Of a DNA stretch of 64,000 bases, positions 63,240-64,000 are shown piece by piece; within the stretch, counting starts at the first letter, position 1, and each line of letters opens with the position of its first letter. Both the position numbers and the translations under genes were made by a program. The stretch comes from GCA-2733415 sp965178635 (GTDB lineage: Bacteria > Bacteroidota > Bacteroidia > Flavobacteriales > Flavobacteriaceae): NCBI GenBank assembly GCA_965178635.1, contig CBCXVT010000030.1, forward strand, positions 124,001 through 188,000. The letters run 5' to 3'. The notes below the pieces were generated by a model. It saw nothing but the letters and a program-made list of their open reading frames with translations. It ran no database searches and was not told the origin of the DNA.

Positions 63240-64000
63240 ATGAGTAGCAACGCAGAATTTGGGGGGATTTCATTTGATTTACCAAAAAATCAATCAAATG
63301 TCATTAAAGTTATTGGAGTTGGAGGAGGTGGTAGTAATGCCATTAATCACATGTTCCAGTCAGGTATTAAAGGGGTAGACTTTGTAATCTGTAATACAGA
63401 TTCACAAGCATTAGAGAATAGTCCAATTCCAAACAAAATTCAGTTAGGAATGTCTTTAACTGAAGGTCTTGGAGCAGGGGCAAATCCAGATGTTGGAGAG
63501 CAATCTGCAATTGAGAGTTTTGATGAAATAAAAACAATGCTAGGTACCAATACTAAAATGGTATTTATTACCGCTGGTATGGGTGGAGGAACTGGTACTG
63601 GCGCAGCGCCAATTATTGCTAGAATGGCGAAAGAATTGGATGTGTTAACTGTAGGTATTGTTACAGTCCCTTTTCAATTTGAAGGGAAAATGCGTAATGA
63701 ACAAGCGCAAATAGGAGTAGAAAAATTACGTAAAGAGGTAGATTCTCTTATTGTAATCAATAATAATAAATTACGTGAAGTTTACGGTAATTTAGGGTTT
63801 AAAGCAGGTTTCGCAAAAGCGGATGAAGTGTTGGCAACTGCTGCAAAAGGGATTGCAGAAGTAATAACGCACCATTACATGCAAAATATTGACCTTAGAG
63901 ATGCTAGAACGGTATTGTCTGAAAGTGGAAGTGCTATTATGGGATCTGCAACTGCGGCAGGTGCAAATAGAGCTAACGAGGCGATATTTAAAGCGTTAGA
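63240..64000 (+). CDS. ftsZ: FtsZ, N-terminal part (runs off the window)
   Basis: The first 253 residues of the tubulin-like division GTPase FtsZ, open to the last base of the window. It shows GVGGGGSNAINHMFQSG near residue 20 and the tubulin signature GMGGGTGTGAAPIIA, with the following NEQAQIGVEKLRKEVDSLIV block. There is no frameshift, so the damaged zone ends before this gene. It begins 48 bp after ftsA, as expected for the end of the dcw cluster. Confidence 0.97.
   Translation, partial: MSSNAEFGGISFDLPKNQSNVIKVIGVGGGGSNAINHMFQSGIKGVDFVICNTDSQALENSPIPNKIQLGMSLTEGLGAGANPDVGEQSAIESFDEIKTMLGTNTKMVFITAGMGGGTGTGAAPIIARMAKELDVLTVGIVTVPFQFEGKMRNEQAQIGVEKLRKEVDSLIVINNNKLREVYGNLGFKAGFAKADEVLATAAKGIAEVITHHYMQNIDLRDARTVLSESGSAIMGSATAAGANRANEAIFKAL

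Noticed and set aside
1..64000. Search for tRNA/rRNA genes, CRISPR arrays, insertion sequences and phage genes
   Set aside because: No cloverleaf with a TTCRA arm, no array of regular repeats with unique spacers, no transposase or integrase, and no phage structural gene was recognised.

Overview
The window is a 64 kb chromosomal segment of an AT-rich member of the Bacteroidota, almost certainly a marine-type Flavobacteriaceae. The evidence is a complete Bat operon, the gliding lipoprotein GldH next to RicT, two large secreted proteases with type IX secretion (Por) tails, promoter boxes of the Bacteroidota type (TTTG, about 19 nt, TAnnTTTG), and a dcw cluster in flavobacterial order. I see no tRNA or rRNA gene, prophage, insertion sequence or CRISPR array.

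Layout. 1-8.4 kb: DUF58 protein (5' end outside the window), a two-membrane-segment protein, BatA, BatB, BatC, BatD, BatE and a DUF2807 protein. 8.4-14.8 kb: CvpA, heme synthesis genes hemE, hemF and hemB, a CNNM/CBS membrane protein, an alkyl-DNA methyltransferase, and two frameshifted genes (DUF4442 and a PolB-like exonuclease). 14.9-20.9 kb: M4 metalloprotease and S8 subtilisin, both T9SS cargo. 21-28.5 kb: a fused oligopeptide ABC ATPase, then a minus-strand operon ricT-gldH-PBP1A-scoA-scoB. 28.5-43.1 kb: recA, an ECF sigma factor with a membrane-spanning partner, plsC, trpS, acpP-fabF-rnc, purN-rnhA, a START protein, a PfkB kinase, purF and sodA. 43.2-52.0 kb: addA, kbl, an OmpA-family protein and addB. 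52.0-64 kb: a broken alpha/beta hydrolase joined to the 3' third of ftsI, then murE, mraY, murD, ftsW, murG, murC, ftsQ, ftsA and the start of ftsZ.

How the genes work together. The Bat/MoxR-type operon is envelope-associated. acpP-fabF-rnc is the conserved fatty-acid block. murE to ftsZ make the peptidoglycan precursor and the division machine, with PBP1A as a second synthase. AddA and AddB together form the double-strand-break resection enzyme that feeds RecA.

What stands out. (1) A perfect 99-bp tandem repeat after purF, each copy with a hairpin and a terminator, looks like a duplicated small RNA. (2) A strongly structured element between ricT and recA, on the minus strand, ends in a 14-bp terminator and looks like an undescribed ncRNA or leader. 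(3) The dcw cluster has lost ftsL, rsmH, mraZ and the front of ftsI at an abrupt out-of-frame junction. (4) Essential genes murG, murC, ftsQ and ftsA (58.86-62.09 kb) are full of small indels, which points to poor consensus sequence rather than real gene death. The same suspicion extends to the frameshifts at 13.86-14.60 kb.
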